Shown: one piece after another, positions 9,158-18,425 of the stretch
How the letters are laid out: every line of letters starts with the position of its first letter
How positions within the stretch are numbered: position 1 is the first letter of the stretch
Translations under genes and position numbers: made by a program
Assembly: GCF_000230995.2 (NCBI RefSeq)
Contig: NC_019973.1
Location: 1,550,001 to 1,614,000, forward strand
Source of the DNA: Mesorhizobium australicum WSM2073
GTDB taxonomy: Bacteria; Pseudomonadota; Alphaproteobacteria; Rhizobiales; Rhizobiaceae
DNA length: 64,000 bases
Direction: 5' to 3'
The notes under the pieces: model-generated
The model's database searches: none
Told to the model about the DNA's origin: nothing
What the model saw: only the letters and a program-made list of their open reading frames with translations

Positions 9158-9938
9158 TGACTTTCTCCAGCTGGGTTGCGCTGGCAGCGGATCGGCTGTG
9201 GTCAGCGAGGTAATCATGCACGACTTCGCCCAGGCCGAGCGTCAGATCGGCCTTGAAGTGAACCGCCGACACGATGTCGAGCACGGGCAGCTTCGCCACG
9301 TCGGCCATGACATGGGGCCGCAGATCGAGCGCGGCGGGCGCCGTCCAGGCTTCCTTCAGCGTGATATCGGTGAGGTAGTAGCGGACCAGCTCGCAGATGC
9401 GCGGCGTGCCGTCGACATGGGGGATGATCTTGATGAGGAAATTGGGGGCGGCGAGCGAGGCGAGCACCTGGTCATGATCGGCCTCACGATGCTTGTAGCC
9501 CATCGTGCCGGTGGCGCACAGAACCCTGCCATAGTGCAGCGTGCCGACGATTACCTCGCCTTCATGGACGATCTTGGGATTGGCGAGTTTCTTTGGAAAC
9601 CCCCACAACTCGCGGCCGCCGGCGATCGGCGCGTCATCGTCGAGATACATCGAATGGACGTAGCCGCCATGCTGGCCCTTGTAGCGCACCGGGATGACCT
9701 GGCCGGTCTCGGTGTAGTCGCCGAAGCCGGTGGAGTCCGGCATGCGGATGAATTCGTACTTGACCAGCGGCTCGTCGATTTCAAGCGGCGCCGGCACGAC
9801 GGCCTCGAGCGCCTCGCGTGTCGTGCGATAGGTGATGATGATGTATTCGCGGTCGAAGAAGCGATAGGGCCCTGGCGGGAACGAGGGATTGGTGAGCGGC
9901 ATCGCATAGGCGCGCTTCACGACATCGGCGATTTCCAT
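9150..9938 (-). CDS. adc: Acetoacetate decarboxylase
   Basis: A 262-residue enzyme converting acetoacetate to acetone and CO2. Family features are [14 protein letters not shown] near the middle, with the Schiff-base lysine expected in this segment, and the N-terminal [15 protein letters not shown]. Length matches the family. The start [14 protein letters not shown] is chosen because the upstream extension is atypical. It overlaps the patatin gene and is divergent from the 3-hydroxybutyrate dehydrogenase gene, which would supply its substrate. The 243-base divergent gap holds no clear operator. Confidence 0.9.
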   Translation of the reverse strand: MEIADVVKRAYAMPLTNPSFPPGPYRFFDREYIIITYRTTREALEAVVPAPLEIDEPLVKYEFIRMPDSTGFGDYTETGQVIPVRYKGQHGGYVHSMYLDDDAPIAGGRELWGFPKKLANPKIVHEGEVIVGTLHYGRVLCATGTMGYKHREADHDQVLASLAAPNFLIKIIPHVDGTPRICELVRYYLTDITLKEAWTAPAALDLRPHVMADVAKLPVLDIVSAVHFKADLTLGLGEVVHDYLADHSRSAASATQLEKVSA

Positions 9939-10181
9939 GCTGGTGCCCCAAGGTTCTGTCGGACGAATTCGTTCAGGAAGGATCGCGCGAATGCGCAACG
10001 ATTATGTTGCACGGCACCATGACAGTGCCGTGTCAGCCTAACGACCAGGTTTCCGAACCGGGCGAGGACAAGCAGGCGTTGTCGTCTGGCTGTAATCGCA
10101 TCGACACATGGCTCTGCCATTGTCATGCTGCGACGCACAATTATATCGTCATGTTCCCTCCCACCTCGCGCGAGATCTCCC

Positions 10182-10970
10182 ATGGGTTCCCTGTCTTCGA
10201 AGAATGCCCTCGTCACCGGCTCGACCAGCGGTATCGGCCTGGCAATCGCCCGCGCCTTTGCCGCCGAGGGCACCAACGTCACCATCAACGGTCTTGGCGA
10301 TGCTGCCGCCATCGAGCGGGAGCGCGCCGGCATCGAGAAGGATTTCGGCGTCAAGTGCCGCTATTCCGATGCCAACATGATGGATGGCGCCGCGGTCACA
10401 GCCATGATCCATGACGCGGAAGAGGCGCTCGGCAGCCTCGACATACTGGTCAACAATGCCGGCATCCAGCATGTGGCGCCGATCGAGGAGTTTCCCGACG
10501 ACAAATGGGAAGCCATCATCCGCATCAACCTTTTGGCCGCCTTCTACGCCATCAAGGCGGTGGTGCCCGGCATGAAGGCACGCAAATGGGGCCGCATCGT
10601 CAACACGGCTTCCGCGCACGCGCTGGTCGCCTCGCCGTTCAAGTCGGCCTATGTCTCGGCCAAGCACGGCATATCAGGCCTGACCAAGACGGTGGCGCTG
10701 GAAGTCGCGCAGGACGGCATCACCGTGAACGCGATCGCGCCCGGCTATGTCTGGACGCCGCTGGTCGAAAAGCAGATCCCCGACACGATGAAGGCGCGCG
10801 GCATGACCGAGGAACAGGTCAAGCACGACGTGCTGCTGGCGGCGCAGCCGACCAAGGAATTCGTTACTGTCGAAGAGCTTGCGGCACTGGCATTGTTCCT
10901 GTGCTCGGATGCGGCCAGGCAGATCACCGGCACGACGTTACCGATGGATGGCGGCTGGACGGCACAGTAA
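10182..10970 (+). CDS. bdhA: D-3-hydroxybutyrate dehydrogenase (SDR family)
   Basis: A 262-residue short-chain dehydrogenase interconverting 3-hydroxybutyrate and acetoacetate with NAD. The cofactor motif TGSTSGIGLAIA, the NNAGIQHV stretch and the catalytic YVSAKHG (YxxxK) are all present. The PGYVWTPLVEKQIPD segment is characteristic of hydroxybutyrate dehydrogenases rather than of SDRs in general. The ATG at 10182 is preferred over the in-frame upstream starts. The neighbouring acetoacetate decarboxylase and lipase support a ketone-body or PHB degradation role. Confidence 0.9.
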   Translation: MGSLSSKNALVTGSTSGIGLAIARAFAAEGTNVTINGLGDAAAIERERAGIEKDFGVKCRYSDANMMDGAAVTAMIHDAEEALGSLDILVNNAGIQHVAPIEEFPDDKWEAIIRINLLAAFYAIKAVVPGMKARKWGRIVNTASAHALVASPFKSAYVSAKHGISGLTKTVALEVAQDGITVNAIAPGYVWTPLVEKQIPDTMKARGMTEEQVKHDVLLAAQPTKEFVTVEELAALALFLCSDAARQITGTTLPMDGGWTAQ

Positions 10971-11036
10971 ATTGGTCGAAACATGCCGCCTTCAGGGCCA
11001 ACGCCAGGGCGCCGGCGGGAAGGCAGTGCGCGGCCC

Positions 11037-11816
11037 ATGAAAATCATCCAGCTCTCCGATCCGCATCTGATGGCGCTCGGTGGTTATCTCTACGGTTCGG
11101 ATCCGCTCGCGCGGCTGGAAGCCTGCCTGGCGGATATCGGCAGGAACCATGCCGATGCCGACCTGGTGGTGATATCAGGCGACCTGAGCAATGATGGCGA
11201 GCGCGCCGCCTATGCGGCGTTGCGAGAGGCGCTGGCGCGGTTCGTGCCGCCTTGCCGGCTGATGCTCGGCAACCACGACGACAGGGCGCTTTTTCTCGAA
11301 ATGTTCCCGGAAGCGCCGGCCGAGCGCGGGTTTGTCCAGAGCGTTTTCGATGGCGGCGATGGCCGCCTGATCCTGCTCGACACGCTGGACAGCGGACATG
11401 TCGAGGGCAGGCTGTGCGCGGCCCGTCTCGACTGGCTGGACGAGAAGCTGCACGAAGCGCGCGACAGGCCGGTCTTCCTCTTCATGCACCACCCGCCGTT
11501 CCGCATTCACATGCCGGTGCTCGACGAGGTCAGGCTCGCCGACGCCGATGCCTTCCATGACAATCTCCGGCGCCACGGCAATGTCGGCCACATCTTTGCC
11601 GGCCATGTCCACAGGCTGATCGCCGGCAGCTGGCGCGGCATACCGGTCAGCACGCTGCGCAGCACCAATCATCAGAGCGCCCTCGATTTTTCGGACAGCT
11701 GGCGGCTGGGCCACGAGCCGCCCGCCTATGCCGTCATCTTCATCGATGCGGATGGAGTGGTCGTCCATTTCCACGATTTTGAGACGGGCCGGCCCGAGCC
11801 GGTCAAGGATCCTTGA
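11037..11816 (+). CDS. Metallophosphoesterase, cyclic-nucleotide / glycerophosphodiester phosphodiesterase-like
   Basis: A 259-residue calcineurin-like phosphoesterase with the full metal-binding set in order: SDPHL, SGDLSNDG, GNHDD, MHHPP and AGHVHR. The spacing matches the CpdA/GpdQ class (GpdQ and the Rhizobium phosphodiesterase), so cAMP or phosphodiesters are plausible substrates. It starts 66 bases after bdhA on the same strand. Its 3' end overlaps the convergent glycosyltransferase-like gene by 14 bases. Confidence 0.85.
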   Translation: MKIIQLSDPHLMALGGYLYGSDPLARLEACLADIGRNHADADLVVISGDLSNDGERAAYAALREALARFVPPCRLMLGNHDDRALFLEMFPEAPAERGFVQSVFDGGDGRLILLDTLDSGHVEGRLCAARLDWLDEKLHEARDRPVFLFMHHPPFRIHMPVLDEVRLADADAFHDNLRRHGNVGHIFAGHVHRLIAGSWRGIPVSTLRSTNHQSALDFSDSWRLGHEPPAYAVIFIDADGVVVHFHDFETGRPEPVKDP

Positions 11817-12816
11817 CGAGGCGGCTTTCGCCGCCGCCAAGATGGGTCTCCCATACATAATCGGAGATCAGCCGCCGATACTGTGGGGTCATGACCAATT
11901 TTCTGTGCGAGGCGCCGCCGACGTGGAAAAAGGCGCCGCCCAGCATCCGATGGTCCGCTTCCATCCCATCAACATCGAGATCGGCTGCCGTCTTTTGCGC
12001 ATCGGAAACATCGTTCTCGCCAAGTCCGCGATACAGCAGGCTCCAGTTTCCGCCGCCGGTGTCCATTCCGCTGACAAAACGCGGTGTGAAGTCCAGGTCC
12101 AGTCCTTGCACGGCGCTGAAGCGGAAGAAGCAGAACCCAGCCCACATGAACCAGGCCTCGGGGTCCGCTTGCGCTGGGCGCTTTGAGCCGTGGACGATTT
12201 TTCCCTCCATCGTCGCGGCGATGTCCACGGGGACGGTCGGAAAGCAGTCGTGATCCAGAAATCCGAAAAGCTCCGGCCGCAAAGGCCGAACGATGTTGTG
12301 GAAGATCCAGTTCATGGATATCCCGTGCGACCGGTTGGGATGGCTTTCCCGGTTCCGAGGCAAACCGAAATAAGCGGTTTTTCGCGCCCGGCAGATGTCC
12401 GCGATACGCACCCTTGCCGATCGATCGGATGAATTGTCGATGACCACCAGCGTCATCCCAGAGGAATACAATTGCCAGGCTCGGGTGAGCGCATCGATGA
12501 CCCAGGGCGTGTTGAAGGCTATGACAAAGCAGAAGCGCCGGGAACCGGTTTGCAGCAGCTCCTCGGTGAATTTCAGGCCTTCGGGAACGCCGCGCCCGCG
12601 AAAATCACGCTCAATCAAGGCGTTGCGAAAAGCCTTGGCCTTTCTGACAGGCCAGTTGTGGTTCAGCAGATCAACAAGGCCCTTGGCCGGCTTCCAGCTC
12701 ATTACAAACTTCGCCATTGCTCCAAATCGGATGCATGCTCCCATAAGGCGAAGCTCATCTTCCCACAACCCCGGCCTTGAACCGCGAATTTTTGCGACCA
12801 CCGGCTTGTCGTACAC
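11803..12816 (-). CDS. Glycosyltransferase family 2-like protein
   Basis: About 337 residues, no signal peptide. A GT-A-like core begins near residue 95 with FCFVIAFNTPWVIDALTRA and a strand-turn LVVIDNSSD. The likely metal-binding DxD equivalent is FLDHDCFP near residue 185. Only the first half resembles a nucleotide-sugar domain; the rest is not assigned. The start is a GTG with no good ribosome site, so the N-terminus is uncertain. It stands alone on its strand between a phosphodiesterase and a tricarboxylate transporter, about 3 kb from the NRPS-like genes. No acceptor can be deduced. Confidence 0.65.
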   Translation of the reverse strand: MYDKPVVAKIRGSRPGLWEDELRLMGACIRFGAMAKFVMSWKPAKGLVDLLNHNWPVRKAKAFRNALIERDFRGRGVPEGLKFTEELLQTGSRRFCFVIAFNTPWVIDALTRAWQLYSSGMTLVVIDNSSDRSARVRIADICRARKTAYFGLPRNRESHPNRSHGISMNWIFHNIVRPLRPELFGFLDHDCFPTVPVDIAATMEGKIVHGSKRPAQADPEAWFMWAGFCFFRFSAVQGLDLDFTPRFVSGMDTGGGNWSLLYRGLGENDVSDAQKTAADLDVDGMEADHRMLGGAFFHVGGASHRKLVMTPQYRRLISDYVWETHLGGGESRLVKDP

Positions 12817-12908
12817 GCATGCTGTATTTCAGCCTGATCTGGTCGCGGGCGCTATCAATCGCGACATTGTAGGGCTAAAACGCCATCCGGGTTCTGCACG
12901 GGGTTGAT

Positions 12909-13904
12909 ATGTTGGTTGCGATCTTCCGCGCATTGCGCGCCATTCCCTTCGTTGCCGCCAGCATTGTCTTTGCCACGGGCGCCCGGGCGCAAGCGGTCGA
13001 ATTCAAGACAATCACGATCAAGGTCGGCTATGGCCCCGGCGGGGGCTATGACCAGACATCGCGGCTGATCGCTCGCCACTTCGGCCGGTTCCTTCCCGGC
13101 AATCCGGATATAGTCGTCCAGAATGTGCCCGGGGGCGGCAGCCTGAAGCTCACCAAGATGGTGTTGGGCAGCGAGCCGGCCGACGGCAGCGTCATCGCTT
13201 CCGTCAGCGAAGCCATGTCATATGCGCCGGTGCTCGATCCCCAGAACGCCAATTTCGATCCGCTTGCCCTGCAATGGATTGGCTCGCTCGTCAACGAGCC
13301 GGCCTATTGCCTGACGGCCAAGAGTTCCGGCGTCGACACGATGGACAAGTTCCTGCAGTCCGATTTCCTGATTGGGGCGACCGGCAAGAGCAGCGTGACC
13401 TATATTTTCGCGGCGCTGGTCAAGAACGGCTTGAAGGCAAAGTTCAAGGTCGTCACCGGCTTTGAAGGCACAGCCGATATCGAACTGGCGATGCAGCGAG
13501 GCGAGATCGCCGGAATGTGCGGAGTCTCCAGTTACAACATCTCCGAAAACCGCGACGCGCTCAACCTCATTGGTACCTTCGGCCAGGGCATCGTTGCAGG
13601 CCAGGAGAAGTTCACTGCTAGGATCGACGACCCGAAGGTCCGGGAAGCGGCCGCGCTGATCGAGACGGCTTTGCAGTTCCATCATCCGTTGGTTGTCCCG
13701 CCGGGCACGCCCAAGGAGACGGTCGAAACGCTGCGCAAGGGATATATGGAGATGGTCAGGGATAAGGCGTTCCTGGCCGACATCGGCAAGCTTAGCGAAA
13801 TGACCGTCAACGCCACCAGCGGCGAAGACATAAGCCGGCTTGTCTCGGAGCAGTTGAAGGTGGATCCGGATGTGTTCGAGACCGCCAGAAATCTGGTGAA
13901 GTAG
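12909..13904 (+). CDS. TctC/Bug-type solute-binding protein of tripartite tricarboxylate transporter
   Basis: A 331-residue periplasmic protein with a signal peptide ending at ARAQA. The Bug-family opening IKVGYGPGGGYDQTSRLIAR and the VQNVPGGGSLKL loop are present; these contact the carboxylate ligand. It is the first gene of a TctC-TctAB pair, with only 20 bases to the permease gene. Family ligands are citrate, other di- and tricarboxylates and acidic aromatic compounds. The ligand here is unknown. Confidence 0.88.
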   Translation: MLVAIFRALRAIPFVAASIVFATGARAQAVEFKTITIKVGYGPGGGYDQTSRLIARHFGRFLPGNPDIVVQNVPGGGSLKLTKMVLGSEPADGSVIASVSEAMSYAPVLDPQNANFDPLALQWIGSLVNEPAYCLTAKSSGVDTMDKFLQSDFLIGATGKSSVTYIFAALVKNGLKAKFKVVTGFEGTADIELAMQRGEIAGMCGVSSYNISENRDALNLIGTFGQGIVAGQEKFTARIDDPKVREAAALIETALQFHHPLVVPPGTPKETVETLRKGYMEMVRDKAFLADIGKLSEMTVNATSGEDISRLVSEQLKVDPDVFETARNLVK

Positions 13905-13924
13905 ATTCCCGGCGAGGCTCAACG

Positions 13925-15898
13925 GTGGATCTGATACTCACCGCCGTCGTCGAGATGGCCCAGCCGTTTCGCATGCTGATGCTGGTGACCGGCGTTTTCG
14001 TCGGCCTCGTCGTCGGCGTTGTCCCGGGCATTGGCGGGCTGTTCGCGATGGCCCTGCTCATCCCGATGACCTACAACATGGACGCCTATGCCGCCTTCGC
14101 GCTCCTGCTCGGTATGGGATCGGTCAATACCACCTCCGATACGATCCCGGCCATCCTGTTTGGGGTTCCGGGCTCGGTCGGAGCGGCGGCGACGGTGCTC
14201 GACGGCCATGCCATGGCCAAGAAAGGCGAAGCCGCGCGCGCCTTCGGCGCCTCCTATTCGGCGTCGATGATTGGCGGCGTGTTCGGCGCTCTGGTGCTTG
14301 CCGCGGCTATTCCCATCATGCGACCGCTTGTCCTCTATCTAAAGACGCCGGACTTCTTCGCCATCTGCGCCTTCGGGCTCTCCATCGTCGCGATGCTGGC
14401 CGGGAGCCAGCCGCTGAAGGGGCTGGCCGCGGCCATGTTCGGCATGCTCGCCTCGTTTGTCGGTATCGATAAGATCGCCGGCATCGACCGGTGGACCTTT
14501 GGTGAAATCTATCTCTGGGACGGTCTGCCGGTGGCCCTGGTGTTTCTCGGCCTGTTCGGCCTACCGGAGCTGGCTTCGCTCCTGTTGCGAGGTTCCATCC
14601 AGGGCAATGCGGAGCGACCGACTTATGCGGGCATGTGGCAAGGCATCAGGGACACGCTGCGGGAGTGGCCGCTGGTGCTGCGATGCAGCAGCATCGGTTC
14701 GCTGCTGGGCGCAGTTCCCGGTGTCGGCATCGCGGTGCTGGACTGGATCGCCTATGGCCATGCGTCACGGCGGCCTGGCTCGGGACCGAAATTCGGCGAA
14801 GGCAATGTCAGGGGCGTCATCGCGCCCGAGAGCGCCAACAATGCCAAGGAAGGCGGCTCGCTCATCCCGACCATCGCCTTCGGCGTGCCGGGTTCGGCCT
14901 CGATGAGCATCCTGCTCGGCGCCTTTGTCGTCCATGGGCTCGTTCCCGGCCCCGACATGCTGGGCAAGAATGCCGCGCTCACCATGTCGATGGTGTTCAG
15001 CATCGCCGTGGCAAATATCGTAGGCGCGGTGACCTGCCTTGTGCTGACCCGGCCTCTGGCGCGCGTCGCGCAGGTTCCGGCCGCCATCCTGGTGCCGCTG
15101 GTGGTCACCTTCATCGTGGTTGGTGCATACCAGACCAATATGAGCGCCTTCGATTTCGCGCTGGTCATCGGCGTCGGCGCCGTCGGCATGGCGATGAAGG
15201 AACTCAACTGGCCGCGCTCGGCCTTTTCATTGGGATTCGTGCTCGGCCCGAGCCTCGAGAACTATTTCTTTCTCGCCTATCAGATTTCCGGCTGGTCGTG
15301 GCTTGCCCAGCCGCTGGTGCTCATCCTGCTTGGACTGGCCGTGGTCGGTCTCGTCAGGCAGACGCTGTCGTGGATCAGGGCCAGAAATCCCGGCGGGCCG
15401 CTGCCCCCCGCGCTGCCCGACATTGTCGCAGGTGCCACCATGACATTGCTGGCGTTCGCGGCGTTGGTGACGGCTGTGACCGGCTTTCCCTTCGAGGCCG
15501 CCATTTTCCCGGTCATCACGGCTGGATTCCTGATGGTGTTTTCGCTGGTGACCACAGTGCAGGCGTCGCTGCGATGGCGCAGGCGGGCCATGCCTGTCCT
15601 ATCCGCGCCTCCCGCGATACCAGGCGAATGGTCTCCGGTTTCGGAACCCACCATGAAAGGCAATCTCGCGATCATCGGCCTTTGCCTGGCCCTCGCCTTT
15701 CTCATCCTGTTGGTCGGTCACCTGGCAGCGACCTTCATCTTCGTTGCCGGCAGCATCACGGTGCTTGGGACGAAGTCGAGGCGGTCATCCCTGGTGATCG
15801 CTGCCGCCGCGACGGCCTTCGTCTATTCGGTCTTCGACATGCTGGCATCCCAGCCCTGGCCGACTCCGTGGCTCACAGGCATTAGCGGAATTTTCTAA
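13925..15898 (+). CDS. Fused TctA-TctB tripartite tricarboxylate transporter permease
   Basis: A 657-residue membrane protein. Residues 1 to about 500 are TctA, with VVPGIGGLFAMALLIPMTY, LLGMGSVNTTSDTIPAILFG and a second repeat around GVPGSASMSILLGAFV. The remaining 150 residues are TctB-like, with four membrane segments. TctA and TctB are usually separate genes, so this is a fusion. The start is a GTG 20 bases after TctC. Its last four bases overlap the convergent adenylation gene. Confidence 0.9.
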   Translation: MDLILTAVVEMAQPFRMLMLVTGVFVGLVVGVVPGIGGLFAMALLIPMTYNMDAYAAFALLLGMGSVNTTSDTIPAILFGVPGSVGAAATVLDGHAMAKKGEAARAFGASYSASMIGGVFGALVLAAAIPIMRPLVLYLKTPDFFAICAFGLSIVAMLAGSQPLKGLAAAMFGMLASFVGIDKIAGIDRWTFGEIYLWDGLPVALVFLGLFGLPELASLLLRGSIQGNAERPTYAGMWQGIRDTLREWPLVLRCSSIGSLLGAVPGVGIAVLDWIAYGHASRRPGSGPKFGEGNVRGVIAPESANNAKEGGSLIPTIAFGVPGSASMSILLGAFVVHGLVPGPDMLGKNAALTMSMVFSIAVANIVGAVTCLVLTRPLARVAQVPAAILVPLVVTFIVVGAYQTNMSAFDFALVIGVGAVGMAMKELNWPRSAFSLGFVLGPSLENYFFLAYQISGWSWLAQPLVLILLGLAVVGLVRQTLSWIRARNPGGPLPPALPDIVAGATMTLLAFAALVTAVTGFPFEAAIFPVITAGFLMVFSLVTTVQASLRWRRRAMPVLSAPPAIPGEWSPVSEPTMKGNLAIIGLCLALAFLILLVGHLAATFIFVAGSITVLGTKSRRSSLVIAAAATAFVYSVFDMLASQPWPTPWLTGISGIF

Positions 15899-17367
15899 GA
15901 ACCCTTATGCGGCGCCAGCGTTTCGACCAGTTGGCGGCGTAGCAGCTTGCCGTTGCCGCTGTAAGGCAACGAGGCGACCAGCCTGATCTCGCGCGGCCGC
16001 CGGTCGGGCGCGATGTTGGTGCGCATGAAAGCCTGGAATTCCTCGACGGTTCCGCGGTCGGAGACGATGAAGGCGGCGATTTCCTGCCCCATGGTCTCAT
16101 CTGGAAAGCCGGCCACGGCGACGTCCTGCACCTTGGCATGGGTGCGGATCAGTTTTTCAAGCTCCTGCGGCGCGACACTGACGCCGCCGCGAACGATCAT
16201 ATCGGCCTCCCGATCGACGATCGTGATAAATCCGTCGGCGTCCAGAAATCCGATATCACCGGGGATGCCCCAGTCGGAGCTCATGATCTGCGGATCGACG
16301 AACAGGCGGTTGCCGGGCATCAGGACCGCGGATGCCATGGTCGGCGTCCATGCCTTGATCAGCCCGCGCTCACCTTGCGGCAACACGCGGCCATCGGCAC
16401 CGAGGATTTCGACCTGTGCGCCGGCGACCGGACGGCCTGCGCTTTCGGGCTTTGCCAGAATATCCTTACCCCATAGCGAGGATATGATGCCGGTAAGGCT
16501 CGATGAGTAGCTTATCCGGTATCCAGAGGAGAGATAGCGGTAGGCAGCGATCTTGTCTTCGCCTCTGGCCGGTCCGCCTACGCTGTAGAGAACGGAAAGT
16601 TGGGGAAGCAGGTGGGTTGCGCGTTCGCCCACCTCCTTGACCATCCGGGCAATGACTGATGGCGCCAGCGCCGTGCCGCTTGCCTGGAACGAGAGCAGCG
16701 CCTCGATGAGCTCCGAGGGGGTGAACAAGGGAGGAAAGAACCGAACGATTCCCCCGTAAAGCAGATAGCCGAAGACCTGGTGACGCATTGCCGAGTATGA
16801 CAGGGCCATCGGCGTCAGGAATCGTTTTGCGGTTCCCTCCACCACGCCGCGGCGCGCCGCGATGCGCCTGGCGAGTGCCTCATGCGACTGGGTGTAGGCC
16901 TTTGGATCGCCCGTCGTGCCGGACGAAAAGATCAAAAAGGCCGGGACGGCATCGCTCGCCGGGGGGCGGACGTCGGATCCCGGCGCCGAAGCCGATTTCC
17001 AGCCAGCCTCGAAAAGGGCGTTCGGATAGACCTCATCGCCCGGCATGGCGCGGCTTTCAAAAACCATTCTCAGATCGAAGTCGCGGGCCTGCCTGGCTCG
17101 CTGACTCCTGGGAGTTCGAAAGTCGACGACAACAGGGGTCGCGCCGATTTTCCAGCAGGCGAGGATCGAAAGGATCACGTCGATGTTGTCGAGCATGGCG
17201 AGGCCGACGCGGTCGCCCGGTCGGATGCCCGATGCGCCGAAATTGGCTGCAAGATGTCCGCTCTGCGTCAGGGCCTGGGAATAGGTGATATCAGACCGGC
17301 CGCTGACCATCGCGACCTTGTCGCCATGGGCAGCGAAGGCCTCCAGTATCTGCCAACCAAAACTCAT
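15895..17367 (-). CDS. Stand-alone AMP-forming adenylation enzyme, NRPS-like
   Basis: A 490-residue member of the ANL superfamily that activates a carboxylic acid as its adenylate. The phosphate loop FSSGTTGDPKAY lies at about 147-158. The hinge region reads GDIGFLDADGFITIVDREAD, and the catalytic lysine is in SGNGK (Lys474). It lacks its own carrier domain. The ATG overlaps the stop of the carrier-thioesterase gene upstream (ATGA), so the two products are probably made together and the activated acid loaded in trans. It could be an acyl-CoA ligase instead, but the partner gene favours carrier loading. The acid is unknown. Confidence 0.85.
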   Translation of the reverse strand: MSFGWQILEAFAAHGDKVAMVSGRSDITYSQALTQSGHLAANFGASGIRPGDRVGLAMLDNIDVILSILACWKIGATPVVVDFRTPRSQRARQARDFDLRMVFESRAMPGDEVYPNALFEAGWKSASAPGSDVRPPASDAVPAFLIFSSGTTGDPKAYTQSHEALARRIAARRGVVEGTAKRFLTPMALSYSAMRHQVFGYLLYGGIVRFFPPLFTPSELIEALLSFQASGTALAPSVIARMVKEVGERATHLLPQLSVLYSVGGPARGEDKIAAYRYLSSGYRISYSSSLTGIISSLWGKDILAKPESAGRPVAGAQVEILGADGRVLPQGERGLIKAWTPTMASAVLMPGNRLFVDPQIMSSDWGIPGDIGFLDADGFITIVDREADMIVRGGVSVAPQELEKLIRTHAKVQDVAVAGFPDETMGQEIAAFIVSDRGTVEEFQAFMRTNIAPDRRPREIRLVASLPYSGNGKLLRRQLVETLAPHKGS

Positions 17368-18419
17368 TGACGATGCGGGTTTTCGCGTGGGGCCTCGCTT
17401 CGGGCGGAGAGGAACGTCAAGATCTCCGCGTCGATCGCGTCCATGTTGGCCTTGCGGAATTTGTTGTGCGTACCCGGCATGACGACCGTTTTCACGCTGG
17501 CCTCGTTAGACGCCCAGCCCTTGTAGTCCTTCACGGTGGTGGCTCCCCATTCGGAACTGGCGAGGATGAGGATGTCGCAGGGGTAGGACGAGGGCACAAA
17601 ACCGGCTGCGGCCTGCAGCAGCGCGCTCTTGTATGCCTTCTTGCGCAGATGGCGCCCCAGGCGTGTCTGTCCGAGACCGACCGCCTTCAGCGTGTCTCGC
17701 AACAGGCGCCAGTAGACCACCTTGCGCACGATATCGCGCCGCCTCCCCTCGGTGAGGCGATCGTCGGGCATCGGCTTCAGCCAGGCCGAACCTGGCGATG
17801 GCGGATCAATGAGCACGATTGCCGGCCGCTTGCCCGTTGCCTCATGGCTCAGCCGGCCGACCTCGATCGCGAACAGGCCACCCACGCATATGCCGCCGAT
17901 GACTTCGGGGTGCCTGCCTGTTACCGAGGTGAAGGCTTCAAAATAGTTGGTGCCAATTTCGGCCATGGTGGAATAGGGCGTCTCGCCGAGTTCCGTGCCC
18001 ATGCCGCGCACCGCCATGATCGCGTATTTCTCTTTCAGACGCCTGCTGAAGCGATTGGCGAACAAGGCCGAGCCGGTGATGCCGTGGATCATCGCGATCG
18101 GCTCCTGGCCGACGCTGCCGGACACCGGCACGATCAGCTCACGGGCCGGATGCTCCGGCACCAGCGATGCGATCAACCGGCCGAATTCGCGCGGTGTCTG
18201 CGCTTCGAGCAGGACGGAAGTCTGCAATCTCACGCCGAACCGCTTCTGCACGGCAAGCACTAGAGTCTCCGCCATCAGCGAATCGCCGCCGAGATCGAAG
18301 AAATTGTCGTCGAAGCCGACGGCCGGCACCTTCAATTCCGCGGCGAAGATGCCGGCAATCGCATGGGCCGGTCCATCGCCCGGCGGTGGCACAGGTCTAA
18401 CCCGTTGTTGGACGTTCAT
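17364..18419 (-). CDS. Peptidyl/acyl carrier protein fused to thioesterase with Cys nucleophile
   Basis: A 351-residue didomain protein. Residues 15-90 form a carrier protein with the phosphopantetheine site FFDLGGDSLMAETL (Ser47). Residues 100-340 form an alpha/beta-hydrolase thioesterase of the type that ends NRPS or PKS lines. The nucleophile elbow reads GGICVGG, so Cys178 replaces the usual Ser. Asp205 (LIDPPSPG) and His318 (MPGTHNK) fit the rest of the triad. Translation likely starts at ATG 18419, preceded by AGGGG; a GTG at 18449 is an alternative without a ribosome site. There is no condensation domain in the locus. Confidence 0.85.
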   Translation of the reverse strand: MNVQQRVRPVPPPGDGPAHAIAGIFAAELKVPAVGFDDNFFDLGGDSLMAETLVLAVQKRFGVRLQTSVLLEAQTPREFGRLIASLVPEHPARELIVPVSGSVGQEPIAMIHGITGSALFANRFSRRLKEKYAIMAVRGMGTELGETPYSTMAEIGTNYFEAFTSVTGRHPEVIGGICVGGLFAIEVGRLSHEATGKRPAIVLIDPPSPGSAWLKPMPDDRLTEGRRRDIVRKVVYWRLLRDTLKAVGLGQTRLGRHLRKKAYKSALLQAAAGFVPSSYPCDILILASSEWGATTVKDYKGWASNEASVKTVVMPGTHNKFRKANMDAIDAEILTFLSARSEAPRENPHRQ

Positions 18420-18425
18420 CGGAAA

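Noticed and set aside
11803..11816. 14-base convergent gene overlap as a sign of a frameshift
   Set aside because: Both genes keep motifs and natural ends; short 3' overlaps recur in this compact region (15895-15898 and 40551-40564).
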